Shown: positions 44,710 to 51,850 of the stretch, piece by piece
Layout of the letters: each line of letters starts with the position of its first letter
Position numbering within the stretch: the stretch's first letter is position 1
Assembly: GCF_050286925.1 (NCBI RefSeq)
Contig: NZ_JBFWFX010000004.1
Location: 140,177-204,176 of the forward strand
Direction of reading: 5' to 3'
Origin: Caloranaerobacter sp050286925
GTDB lineage: Bacteria; Bacillota; Clostridia; Tissierellales; Thermohalobacteraceae
DNA length: 64,000 bases
Translations under genes and position numbers: made by a program
The notes under the pieces: model-generated
What the model saw: only the letters and a program-made list of their open reading frames with translations
Told to the model about the DNA's origin: nothing
Database searches by the model: none

Positions 44710-45057
44710 ATGACGAGAGTAACTGTTTATAAAAACAAAAGAGGAAGTATAATAGGATATAAAGTAGATGGTCACGCAGGTTATGCTGAATATGGTAGAG
44801 ATATAGTATGTGCAGCTATATCTGTATTATCCCAGACAGCACTTATTGCACTAAATGAGGTGTGTGGGATAGATACAAACGATATTAAATATTGTATAGA
44901 TGAAGAAAAAGGTCATTTAAGCGTGACTATACCTGACAATTTAACAGAAGAAAAAAGATTGAAGGCGGACATAGTATTTGAGACTATGATAGTCGGAATA
45001 AAGGGATTATTAGAAGAATATTCTGATTACTTAACTCTCGAATATGGGGAGGTGTAA
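44710..45057 (+). CDS. prp: L27 N-terminal processing cysteine protease Prp (YsxB)
   Basis: 115 residues from ATG 44710. Catalytic His and Cys are visible in KVDGHAGYAEYGRDIVCAAI. Prp removes the N-terminal extension of ribosomal protein L27, whose gene follows 2 nt later and carries that extension. Confidence 0.93.
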   Translation: MTRVTVYKNKRGSIIGYKVDGHAGYAEYGRDIVCAAISVLSQTALIALNEVCGIDTNDIKYCIDEEKGHLSVTIPDNLTEEKRLKADIVFETMIVGIKGLLEEYSDYLTLEYGEV

Positions 45058-45059
45058 AG

Positions 45060-45356
45060 ATGATGTTAAAGATGAATTTACAGTTATTCGCTCACAAAAA
45101 AGGAGTAGGTAGCTCTAAAAACGGCCGTGATAGTGAATCTAAAAGATTAGGTGTAAAAAGAGCTGATGGTCAATTTGTTCTAGCTGGTAATATATTAGTT
45201 AGACAAAGAGGAACTAAGATCCATCCAGGTAATAATGTAGGAAGAGGCGGAGACGATACTCTATTTGCTTTAATAGATGGTATAGTTAAGTTTGAAAGAA
45301 AAGGCAGAAACAAGAAACAAGTAAGTGTTTATCCAAAAGAAGCTTTAGCAAGATAA
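45060..45356 (+). CDS. rpmA: 50S ribosomal protein L27 with Prp-cleaved N-terminal extension
   Basis: 98 residues. The extension MMLKMNLQLFAHKKGVGSSK shows the Prp recognition sequence LQLF before AHKKG; cleavage after F exposes the mature N-terminus that reaches the peptidyl-transferase centre. GGGGAGGTG ribosome site. Confidence 0.97.
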   Translation: MMLKMNLQLFAHKKGVGSSKNGRDSESKRLGVKRADGQFVLAGNILVRQRGTKIHPGNNVGRGGDDTLFALIDGIVKFERKGRNKKQVSVYPKEALAR

Positions 45357-45381
45357 CCTACCGAAGTCGGTAGGTTTTTTT
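45355..45381 (+). terminator. Terminator after rpmA
   Basis: AACCTACCGA / TCGGTAGGTT (45355-45364 with 45367-45376) and a run of seven T. Its T run overlaps the -35 of the next promoter. Confidence 0.88.
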
Positions 45382-45408
45382 GTCACAAAATAATTTTTGT
45401 GATAAAAT
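45380..45408 (+). promoter_or_regulatory. Promoter of spo0B with overlapping palindrome
   Basis: TTGTCA (45380-45385), 17-nt spacer, TAAAAT (45403-45408). The spacer and -35 contain a perfect palindrome TCACAAAA-TAAT-TTTTGTGA (45383-45402), a likely repressor site. Confidence 0.65.
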
Positions 45409-45452
45409 AACTATGGAGGTAAAAGTTACAAGGGGGAGGGTGTCTATTTAAA

Positions 45453-46211
45453 TTGATTAATAAATTTAGAGGTAATAGGGGGTTAATTTTTAATATATTG
45501 AATTTATTAATATTATTTGTGTATCTTAGTCTAATTTTTACAAATTATATTGTTAATAGGACTACTCAAATTCTAATTTTGATTCTGATTTTTGTATTTG
45601 AGATATTATCGATATATAAATTAAGCAAATTTAAGTCTTGTATTGGTAAAGAAAGCTGCGAAAATATATTAAGAATTCAAGGAGAATTTACTAGGAAATT
45701 AAAAAAATTAAATAGAGAGCAACGTCATGATTGGATGAATGTCTTGCAAGTTATATATGGATATTTGCAATTAGGTAAATATGATATGGCGATTAAGAAA
45801 ATTAATGATTTATCGCAAATAGCATTAAGTATCAGTAAAGTATATAAATTGACAATAACACCTATTTGTCTATTATTAGAAAGAAAAATTAAAGAGGCTT
45901 ATAATAATGGAATAACATTTATATTCAACGTAAATAGCTTTAGTCAAGTTTCTTATCGTAAAGTAGATAATTTAAGAAATATAACCAAAAGTTTAGAATA
46001 TGTTATAGATAAAATTTTGGAATGTAATAAATATAATTATAGAGAAATAAATATAGAAATTTCTGAGTATATAGATAAACTTGAAGTTATTATAAAAGGG
46101 AAGTTTGATTTAGAAATTAAAAATGAGTTTTTACAAAATGTTGATATTAGAGATGATTGCATTAGGTATAGGTTCGATTTAGTTGGCATAACTGAATTAA
46201 CTTCTACATAG
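45453..46211 (+). CDS. spo0B: Spo0B-like sporulation phosphotransferase
   Basis: 252 residues from TTG 45453; the GGGGAGGG site is 12 nt away, so the start is uncertain but no better in-frame codon exists. Two N-terminal membrane helices, then the Spo0B alpha-helical dimerisation domain with the phospho-accepting histidine in REQRHDWMNVLQVIYGYLQL. The C-terminal part is a weak HATPase-like domain. Its position between rpmA and obg is exactly that of spo0B in Bacillus; the membrane anchor differs from Bacillus Spo0B, so it could act more like a sensor kinase relative. Confidence 0.8.
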   Translation: MINKFRGNRGLIFNILNLLILFVYLSLIFTNYIVNRTTQILILILIFVFEILSIYKLSKFKSCIGKESCENILRIQGEFTRKLKKLNREQRHDWMNVLQVIYGYLQLGKYDMAIKKINDLSQIALSISKVYKLTITPICLLLERKIKEAYNNGITFIFNVNSFSQVSYRKVDNLRNITKSLEYVIDKILECNKYNYREINIEISEYIDKLEVIIKGKFDLEIKNEFLQNVDIRDDCIRYRFDLVGITELTST

Positions 46212-46268
46212 ATTTAATTATATCTTGATTAAGATAAATTCATATAGATTTGTTTATAATATAAATAG

Positions 46269-46296
46269 TTGACACATTTAATTGAATTGGTATAAT
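46269..46296 (+). promoter_or_regulatory. Sigma-A promoter of obg
   Basis: TTGACA (46269-46274), 16-nt spacer, TATAAT (46291-46296), both perfect matches to consensus, 33 nt before the obg start. Confidence 0.9.
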
Positions 46297-46329
46297 GAAA
46301 TTATTAATATTTAAGTAAGGATGATGGGT

Positions 46330-47610
46330 ATGTTTGTGGATGTTGCAAAGATTTTTGTAAAAGGTGGAAATGGAGGACACGGAGCAGTTGCGTTTAGAAG
46401 AGAAAAATATGAGCCGTCTGGAGGGCCAGCGGGCGGAGACGGCGGAGATGGTGGTAACGTTATTTTAGAAGTTGATGAGGGAATAAGGACATTAATGGAT
46501 TTTAGATATAAACGTCATTACAAGGCAGAAAATGGTGAGAATGGAAAATCTAAAAAACAATATGGTAAAAAAGGTAAAGATTTAATTTTAAAAGTTCCGC
46601 CGGGTACTATAGTAAAGGATGCAGAAACAGGTATCGTTATAGCAGATCTTACTAAAAAAGGAGAAAGATTCATTGTTGCAAAAGGAGGACGTGGTGGTAG
46701 AGGTAATGCTAAGTTCGCTACATCTACAAGACAGGCCCCTCGTTTTGCAGAAGCAGGCGAAAAAGGAGAAGAGAGATGGATAACATTAGAACTAAAGCTT
46801 TTAGCAGACGTAGGATTAGTAGGGTTCCCTAATGTAGGTAAGTCTACGTTGTTATCTACTTTAACTGATGCAAAACCTAAAATTGCAAATTATCATTTTA
46901 CAACTTTGACACCTAATTTGGGTGTTGTTAGAATTTCATATGATAGTAGCTTTGTTATAGCAGATATTCCAGGGTTAATTGAAGGAGCACATATGGGGGT
47001 AGGTCTAGGACATGAGTTTTTAAGGCATGTTGAGAGAACGAGATTACTAGTTCACTTAATAGATGCCTCCGGTTCAGAAGGAAGAGATCCGATTGATGAT
47101 TTTCATAAAATAAATGAAGAATTAAGGAAATATAGCCCTAAACTTGCAGATAAACCTCAAATCGTTGTGGCTAATAAAATGGATTTACCTCAGGCAAGAG
47201 AGAATTTTTCTAGGCTTAAAGAAGAAATGGATAAGCTCGGATATGAGTTAATTCCAATTTCTGCTGCTACTTTGGAGGGATTAGATAAGCTTAAATATGC
47301 AATATGGAATAAGTTAAAGGAAATTGGAGACCCAGAACCAATAGTTGAAGTTGTAGAAAATATTAATCTTTATGGATTTAATAAAGATAAAAATAAAGTT
47401 ATTGTAAAGAAAGAAGGAGATAAATATATAGTAGAGGGTGATCCAATAGAAAAACTAATTAATTCAACTAATTTTAATGACTTAGATTCATTGAGGCATT
47501 TCCAAAAAGTTATGAGAAAGAGGGGAATCGTTGATGAATTGAAGAAGTTAGGAATAAAAGATGGTGAGATAGTTAGTATATGCGGTTATGAATTTGAATT
47601 TTTTGATTAA
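46330..47610 (+). CDS. obg: Obg GTPase
   Basis: 426 residues from ATG 46330, with AAGGATG 6 nt upstream and the family start MFVDVAKIFVKGGNGGHG. Glycine-rich Obg fold at 1-158, G domain with GFPNVGKSTLL, DIPGLIEGAHMGVGLG and NKMD, and a C-terminal OCT domain. Essential ribosome-associated GTPase that links nucleotide status to growth and sporulation. Confidence 0.96.
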   Translation: MFVDVAKIFVKGGNGGHGAVAFRREKYEPSGGPAGGDGGDGGNVILEVDEGIRTLMDFRYKRHYKAENGENGKSKKQYGKKGKDLILKVPPGTIVKDAETGIVIADLTKKGERFIVAKGGRGGRGNAKFATSTRQAPRFAEAGEKGEERWITLELKLLADVGLVGFPNVGKSTLLSTLTDAKPKIANYHFTTLTPNLGVVRISYDSSFVIADIPGLIEGAHMGVGLGHEFLRHVERTRLLVHLIDASGSEGRDPIDDFHKINEELRKYSPKLADKPQIVVANKMDLPQARENFSRLKEEMDKLGYELIPISAATLEGLDKLKYAIWNKLKEIGDPEPIVEVVENINLYGFNKDKNKVIVKKEGDKYIVEGDPIEKLINSTNFNDLDSLRHFQKVMRKRGIVDELKKLGIKDGEIVSICGYEFEFFD

Positions 47611-47634
47611 AGAGATGGAGGGGCAATAGAGTAA

Positions 47635-47817
47635 ATGGAGTGTTTTAATTGTGGAAATTGTAAGTTAAACGAATCAACATATTATTGTATAGCAAAAGGA
47701 GAAATAGTAATCAATTCTAATTACAAACCACAAGAGAAAGTTAGAAGTGGCTGGAAAAAAGGTAACAAAGATTATGAAATTCATAGAAGAAAGTCAAAGA
47801 AAGAAATAGAAGTATAA
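47635..47817 (+). CDS. Small cysteine-rich protein of unknown function
   Basis: 60 residues. N-terminal Cys cluster CFNCGNCKLNESTYYC suggests metal binding; the C-terminal half is strongly basic (EIHRRKSKKEIEV). Located between obg and yhbY with GGAGGGG upstream (12-nt spacing). Its place among ribosome genes hints at an RNA-related role, which is inference. Confidence 0.65.
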   Translation: MECFNCGNCKLNESTYYCIAKGEIVINSNYKPQEKVRSGWKKGNKDYEIHRRKSKKEIEV

Positions 47818-47828
47818 GGAGTGGTTTG

Positions 47829-48119
47829 GTGCTTACAGGCAGACAGAGAAGTTATTTAAAAAGTATAGCAAATGGTTTAGACCCAATTATTCAAATAGGT
47901 AAAAATGGCATATCTGAAAATTTAATAAAACAAATAGATGATGCTTTAGAAGCTAGAGAAATTATTAAAGTTAAAATTTTAAATAATAGTTTGTTAGAAA
48001 CAAAAGAAACAGCTAATAAAATTGCAAGATTAACTAATTCAGAGTTTGTTCAGAGTATAGGAAATAAATTCGTTTTATATAGAGAATCTAAAGACAACAA
48101 AAAAATTGAGCTTCCATAA
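47829..48119 (+). CDS. yhbY: YhbY/CRS1-family RNA-binding protein
   Basis: 96 residues from GTG 47829 (GGAG 7 nt upstream). Opens LTGRQRSYLKSIANGLDPII and has QIGKNGISENLIKQIDDALE, the CRM domain with its GxxG loop (GKNG). Associates with pre-50S ribosomal particles. Completes the obg neighbourhood. Confidence 0.92.
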   Translation: MLTGRQRSYLKSIANGLDPIIQIGKNGISENLIKQIDDALEAREIIKVKILNNSLLETKETANKIARLTNSEFVQSIGNKFVLYRESKDNKKIELP

Positions 48120-48179
48120 ATAATATGAATAAATATATATAACCCTGGATAAAATATTGAAAAAACGGGAGGGTTATAT

Positions 48180-48356
48180 ATGGATAATAAAATGGATAAG
48201 AAAAACTATGTAAAGCAAAATACCGTTGTAGATAATGCAGTAAAGGAAGCTCAAAATATTACAGGTGTTGTTGTGGGTGAATTTCCGAATGCACCTGGGT
48301 TGATAAATAAAGATATAGGAAGTATGAATGATAATAAAAAAGGGAGATTGGAATAA
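48180..48356 (+). CDS. 58-residue protein of unknown function
   Basis: ATG 48180 with GGGAGGG 6 nt upstream. The hydrophilic product starts MDNKMDKKNYVKQNTVVDNA and has a small central segment NITGVVVGEFPNAPGLI. Not recognised. The terminator stem overlaps its last codons, indicating a compact, independently terminated small gene. Confidence 0.6.
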   Translation: MDNKMDKKNYVKQNTVVDNAVKEAQNITGVVVGEFPNAPGLINKDIGSMNDNKKGRLE

Positions 48357-48381
48357 TAAGCCAATCTCTTTGCTTTTTTTG
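48344..48381 (+). terminator. Terminator overlapping the end of the 58-residue gene
   Basis: Stem GAGATTGG / CCAATCTC (48344-48351 with 48361-48368), then TTTGCTTTTTTT. Confidence 0.75.
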
Positions 48382-48397
48382 CGAAAGGGGTGATAAT

Positions 48398-48598
48398 ATG
48401 GAAAAAAGAAATTTAAAACAATTAGAAAAGTTACTTGATAATGGTTTTAAGTGTATAAAATATGAAGATGGAACAAATGGTGAATTTAAAGCATATTTTA
48501 AGAATTTTGAAACAGAGAAAATAGATACTATAGTTTCCAATGATAAGAATGAAATAACTAAGATGAAGGAGTTAATTGATGAAAATAGCTTGTATTAA
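48398..48598 (+). CDS. 66-residue protein of unknown function
   Basis: ATG 48398 after AAAGGGGTGAT. Hydrophilic, charged product (KQLEKLLDNGFKCIKYEDGT, then FKAYFKNFETEKIDTIV) with an alpha-beta look. Not recognised. Own terminator follows immediately. Confidence 0.6.
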   Translation: MEKRNLKQLEKLLDNGFKCIKYEDGTNGEFKAYFKNFETEKIDTIVSNDKNEITKMKELIDENSLY

Positions 48599-48628
48599 AA
48601 GGTACCTTTAATATGGTACCTTTTTTTT
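48597..48628 (+). terminator. Terminator after the 66-residue gene
   Basis: Perfect stem AAAAGGTACC / GGTACCTTTT (48597-48606 with 48615-48624), 8-nt loop, T run of eight. Confidence 0.9.
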
Positions 48629-48683
48629 GCCTTTGAATAAGATATACTAGGAAGATATCATAAAAAGTTTAAAAGGTGATGAT

Positions 48684-49385
48684 ATGCGAAGATTTAGACA
48701 ATACACTATAGAGCAAATTGAAATGTTTTTAAAAAAATACGAGTTCAAAAGACAAATTTATGAAATACATTTTCATCATACATGGAAACCAACTAAGAAA
48801 GATTATTTACAAGCTAAAGATAAAGAAAAGGTTATTTTAAGTATGTGGGAATATCATACTGAGGTAAGGAGATTTACTGATATAGCACAGCATTTTACTG
48901 TAGCACCAGATGGAGCAATATGGGATGGAATGGATTTGGAGAAAAGTCCTGCATCAATATACGGCAGAAACAATGGTGCAATTTCTATTGAACATATCGG
49001 TAATTTTGATGAAGAGAAATTGGAAGGTATACAATTAGAAGCAAGTATTAGACTAATAGTTGCGATAATTAAAAATATAAAAAATAAACAGGATAGAGTG
49101 CCGACTTTGGTATTTCATAGAGAATATAGTGATAAGACATGTCCAGGGCTGTTAGTTGATAAGGGCGAAATATTGAAACTTGTTAATGAAAGATTGAAGT
49201 ATAGCATGCCATTTAAGGATGTAACTCCTGATATGTGGTCATATGAATATATTAAAAGAGCAGTAGAATTAGATTTAATTAAAGGTGATGGTGAAGGCAA
49301 CTTTAAACCTAAGGACTATTTGACTAGAGAGCAAGGTGTAGCATTAATTGTGAGATTATATGATTTGTTGAAGGGGGAAAATTGA
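48684..49385 (+). CDS. N-acetylmuramoyl-L-alanine amidase with one SLH domain
   Basis: 233 residues. Amidase_2/PGRP domain at about 20-165 with zinc ligands in EIHFHHTWKP, TVAPDGAIWDG, ISIEHIGNFD and HREYSDKTCPG. A single S-layer homology motif at the C-terminus (FKDVTPDMWSYEYIKRAVEL ... LTREQGVALIVRLYDL). No signal peptide, as in phage endolysins. The next gene overlaps it and encodes a one-helix holin-like protein, so the pair resembles a lysis cassette or a sporulation lytic pair. Confidence 0.85.
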   Translation: MRRFRQYTIEQIEMFLKKYEFKRQIYEIHFHHTWKPTKKDYLQAKDKEKVILSMWEYHTEVRRFTDIAQHFTVAPDGAIWDGMDLEKSPASIYGRNNGAISIEHIGNFDEEKLEGIQLEASIRLIVAIIKNIKNKQDRVPTLVFHREYSDKTCPGLLVDKGEILKLVNERLKYSMPFKDVTPDMWSYEYIKRAVELDLIKGDGEGNFKPKDYLTREQGVALIVRLYDLLKGEN

Positions 49386-49699
49386 TGGAAACACTAATAG
49401 TAATTGTAATAACATTTATAGCTGGAATTGCAGTTGCTAAATTAATACCTTATATAAAAGATTTTAGAGTTACTTCTGAAGAAAAGGCAAAAGTACAAGA
49501 AATACTGATTGATACTGCTAAAAATATATTAGAAGTTGCAAATTCAAAAGATAAAGAACAGCTTATATTGGCTATAACAAATGTAACTTATAGAGAGCTT
49601 GAAAAAGAAAATATAAAAGGTTTTACCAAGAAAGATATTGAACTTATGGCTAGAATTATAGTAGATAAATTAGAAGATTTATTTAAAACTAGGAATTGA
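49385..49699 (+). CDS. Small membrane protein, LL-H-holin-like
   Basis: 104 residues from ATG 49385, overlapping the amidase stop codon by 1 nt (AGGGGG upstream). One N-terminal membrane helix (LIVIVITFIAGIAVAKLIPY) and a long charged helical tail. Topology and partner match LL-H-type phage holins, but no diagnostic motif is conserved, so this is a context-based suggestion. Confidence 0.6.
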   Translation: METLIVIVITFIAGIAVAKLIPYIKDFRVTSEEKAKVQEILIDTAKNILEVANSKDKEQLILAITNVTYRELEKENIKGFTKKDIELMARIIVDKLEDLFKTRN

Positions 49700-49714
49700 T
49701 ATTCCTAGTTTTTA
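49687..49714 (+). terminator. Terminator after the holin-like gene
   Basis: AACTAGGAAT / ATTCCTAGTT (49687-49696 with 49701-49710), 4-nt loop, TTTT. Confidence 0.85.
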
Positions 49715-49801
49715 TTTAAACAATTGCAATAAGAAATATTTGACTTATGTGTTTATTTAAAATAATATATAATATCATAACTTAAATAAGAGGTGTAACA
49801 A

Positions 49802-50479
49802 ATGGACATCGATACACTTATTGAGTTAGCGCTTAAAAAAGAAAATAAAGGAAAAAGTATAGAATGTAACAATCTTAAGAGAATTGGAATAATGGGAGGA
49901 ACTTTTGATCCAATACATATAGGACATTTAGTTATAGCAGAAGAAATTAGAAATGAGTTCAAATTGGATAAAATTATTTTTATACCTGCAGGAAATCCTC
50001 CTCATAAAGATAATAAAAAAATAACTTCTGCTAGACATAGATATATAATGACATTATTAGCTACGATTTCAAATCCTCATTTTGAAGTATCTACTATAGA
50101 AATAGAAAAAAAAGAAACTACATATACTATCGATACTATTAAAACGTTAAGGAAAGCATGTAATAATAATGTAGAGTTATACTTTATAACTGGAGCGGAT
50201 TCTATTTTAGAACTTCACACTTGGAAAAACATTGGTGAATTATTAAAGCTGTGTAATTTTATAGCAGCAACTAGACCAGGATTTGAAATAGCTAAGCTAG
50301 AGAGAAAAATACAAGAAATAAACAATGAGTATGGAGCAAATATATATCCTACAATAGTAACAGCTTTGCAGATATCATCTACTGAAATAAGGACTAGAAT
50401 AAAAGAGGGTAGAACTGTTAAATATCTTTTGCCAGAAATGGTAGAAAAGTATATTTATAAAAATAATTTATATAGGTAA
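49802..50479 (+). CDS. nadD: Nicotinate-nucleotide adenylyltransferase
   Basis: 225 residues from ATG 49802 (AGAGGTG). A 28-residue N-terminal extension precedes the nucleotidyltransferase core: GIMGGTFDPIHIGHLVIAEE (HxGH), FIPAGNPPHKD, FITGADSILELHTW and SSTEIRTRI (the ISSTxxR motif). Makes deamido-NAD. The order nadD-yqeK-rsfS is conserved in Firmicutes. Confidence 0.95.
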   Translation: MDIDTLIELALKKENKGKSIECNNLKRIGIMGGTFDPIHIGHLVIAEEIRNEFKLDKIIFIPAGNPPHKDNKKITSARHRYIMTLLATISNPHFEVSTIEIEKKETTYTIDTIKTLRKACNNNVELYFITGADSILELHTWKNIGELLKLCNFIAATRPGFEIAKLERKIQEINNEYGANIYPTIVTALQISSTEIRTRIKEGRTVKYLLPEMVEKYIYKNNLYR

Positions 50480-50501
50480 AAAATTACGGGAGGGATGTAT
50501 T

Positions 50502-51092
50502 ATAATACACGAAATAAAGGAAAAGCTAAAACAATATATTAGTGAAGAAAGATTTATACATTCCATTGGAGTTATGGAAACAGCAGAAAAACTTGCTGAA
50601 GTTTATGGGTGTGATAAATATAAAGCACGACTTGCTGGTTTGCTTCATGATTGTGGAAAACTTAAGAATGACAGAGAATTATTGAAAAAGGCATTTGAAT
50701 TTGGTATAATTCTTGATGATGCCGAAGATGTTAATATTGCTTTACTTCATGGACCTTTAGGTGCAGAAATAGCAAAAAATGAATTTGGAATTAAAGATTT
50801 GGAAATATTAAATGCAATAAGGTATCATACTACTGGTAAAGAAAATATGAGTCTATTAGAAAAAATTATCTATATAGCAGATTGTATTGAGCCCAATAGG
50901 GATTTTCCATGTGTGAAAGCATTGAGAAAATTAGCTTTTTTAGATTTAGATAAAGCAGTACTAACGTCAATGGGAAATACGATAAAATATGTTGTAGATA
51001 ATGGATGGATATTAGATATTGAAACTGTGAAGGCGAGAAATTTTTTACTTAAAAAATATAAAGAGAAAGTTAATAAAATACATAGATTATAA
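50502..51092 (+). CDS. yqeK: YqeK HD-domain hydrolase with apparent non-AUG start
   Basis: About 196 residues. The HD metal-binding residues are in HSIGVMETAEKLAEVYG and LAGLLHDCGK, with LLHGPLGAEIA and IADCIEPNRDF. YqeK enzymes cleave diadenosine tetraphosphate symmetrically. The conserved N-terminal helix (IHEIKEKLKQYISEERFIHS) is encoded upstream of the first ATG (50574) but has no ATG, GTG or TTG; GGGAGGG (50488-50494) points to ATA 50502 (7 nt) or ATT 50499 (4 nt) as initiation codon. Coordinates assume ATA 50502. Confidence 0.8.
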   Translation: MIHEIKEKLKQYISEERFIHSIGVMETAEKLAEVYGCDKYKARLAGLLHDCGKLKNDRELLKKAFEFGIILDDAEDVNIALLHGPLGAEIAKNEFGIKDLEILNAIRYHTTGKENMSLLEKIIYIADCIEPNRDFPCVKALRKLAFLDLDKAVLTSMGNTIKYVVDNGWILDIETVKARNFLLKKYKEKVNKIHRL

Positions 51093-51112
51093 TAGCTAGG
51101 AGGTTTGAGGTA

Positions 51113-51466
51113 GTGGCAAATATAGATAATAGAATATCAGCAATTTTAGAAGCCGCAGACAACAAAAAAGCTTTTGATATTAAACTTTTAGATATATCAA
51201 ATATAACAACGATAGCAGATTTCTTTATATTTGCAAGTGGTAATAATGAAAGACAGGTTATAGCGATTGTAGATGAAATTGAAGATAAAATGCATCAATT
51301 AGGATATGAGGTGATTAATAAAGAAGGGTATAGAGAAGGTAGATGGGTACTACTTGATTTTGGCGATATAGTAGTGCATGTTTTTCATAAAGAAGACAGA
51401 GAATTTTATAATTTAGATAGGCTATGGATAGATGCTAAAGAAATTGATATTGACAATATAATCTAA
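51113..51466 (+). CDS. rsfS: Ribosomal silencing factor RsfS
   Basis: 117 residues from GTG 51113 (AGGAGGT). Family motifs FDIKLLDISNITTIADFFIF, GNNERQVIAIVDEIED and EGRWVLLDFGDIVVHVFH. Binds L14 of the large subunit and blocks 30S joining under starvation. The leuS promoter is embedded in its last codons. Confidence 0.95.
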   Translation: MANIDNRISAILEAADNKKAFDIKLLDISNITTIADFFIFASGNNERQVIAIVDEIEDKMHQLGYEVINKEGYREGRWVLLDFGDIVVHVFHKEDREFYNLDRLWIDAKEIDIDNII

Positions 51467-51479
51467 ATTTATCTATAAT
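51450..51479 (+). promoter_or_regulatory. Promoter of the T-box/leuS transcript
   Basis: TTGACA (51450-51455) lies within the end of rsfS; 18-nt spacer; TATAAT (51474-51479). Confidence 0.8.
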
Positions 51480-51499
51480 AAAGTAAATAGAATAAGGAT

Positions 51500-51702
51500 T
51501 GAATAAAGAGTAGTAGGTAAATCAGGTTATTTCAGAGAGTCAGTGGTTGGTGCGAACTGACATAACCGTTTACTGAACTTGCTTTATGTGAAAAAGGTTG
51601 GTCTCCGTTATAGGACTTATGAGTGGGCTTTATAAGCCAATTAGGGTGGTACCGCGGGATAACTTCTCGTCCCTAAGTGATTAGGGATTAGAAGTTTTTT
51701 TA
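51500..51702 (+). promoter_or_regulatory. T-box leader (leucine, specifier CUU) controlling leuS
   Basis: Contains the T-box sequence AGGGTGGTACCGCG (51643-51656), whose TGGT bulge can pair with the ACCA end of the tRNA-Leu genes in this window. The Stem I specifier is CTT (51578-51580), followed by a purine as usual. A terminator hairpin AACTTCT / AGAAGTT (51661-51696) with a T run ends the leader; the T-box strand can form the competing antiterminator. Uncharged tRNA-Leu(GAG) should allow leuS read-through. The leader plus spacer fill the 384-nt gap before leuS. Confidence 0.93.
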
Positions 51703-51717
51703 TTATATAGATTTTAA

Positions 51718-51757
51718 TTAATAGCTTGTAAGCTGATAGCCGTTAGTTATTAGTCAT
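51718..51757. repeat. Short palindromic intergenic repeat, inverted relative of 7008-7040
   Basis: Contains AGCTGATAGC, the reverse complement of GCTATCAGCT at 7014-7023, with TTAG-type flanking words. Lies between the T-box terminator and the leuS ribosome site. No promoter is obvious in the rest of the spacer. Confidence 0.3.
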
Positions 51758-51850
51758 TTTAGAACAAAAATTTTGAATAGTTTAAGTAATAAATAAAGAA
51801 CTGATCTGTTTATTATTGTAGGAAATGAAAAATAATGAAGGAGGGGTATG

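Noticed and set aside
49740..49773. Promoter before nadD from TTGACT and TATAAT
   Set aside because: The two hexamers are 22 nt apart, outside the sigma-A range; no better pair was found.
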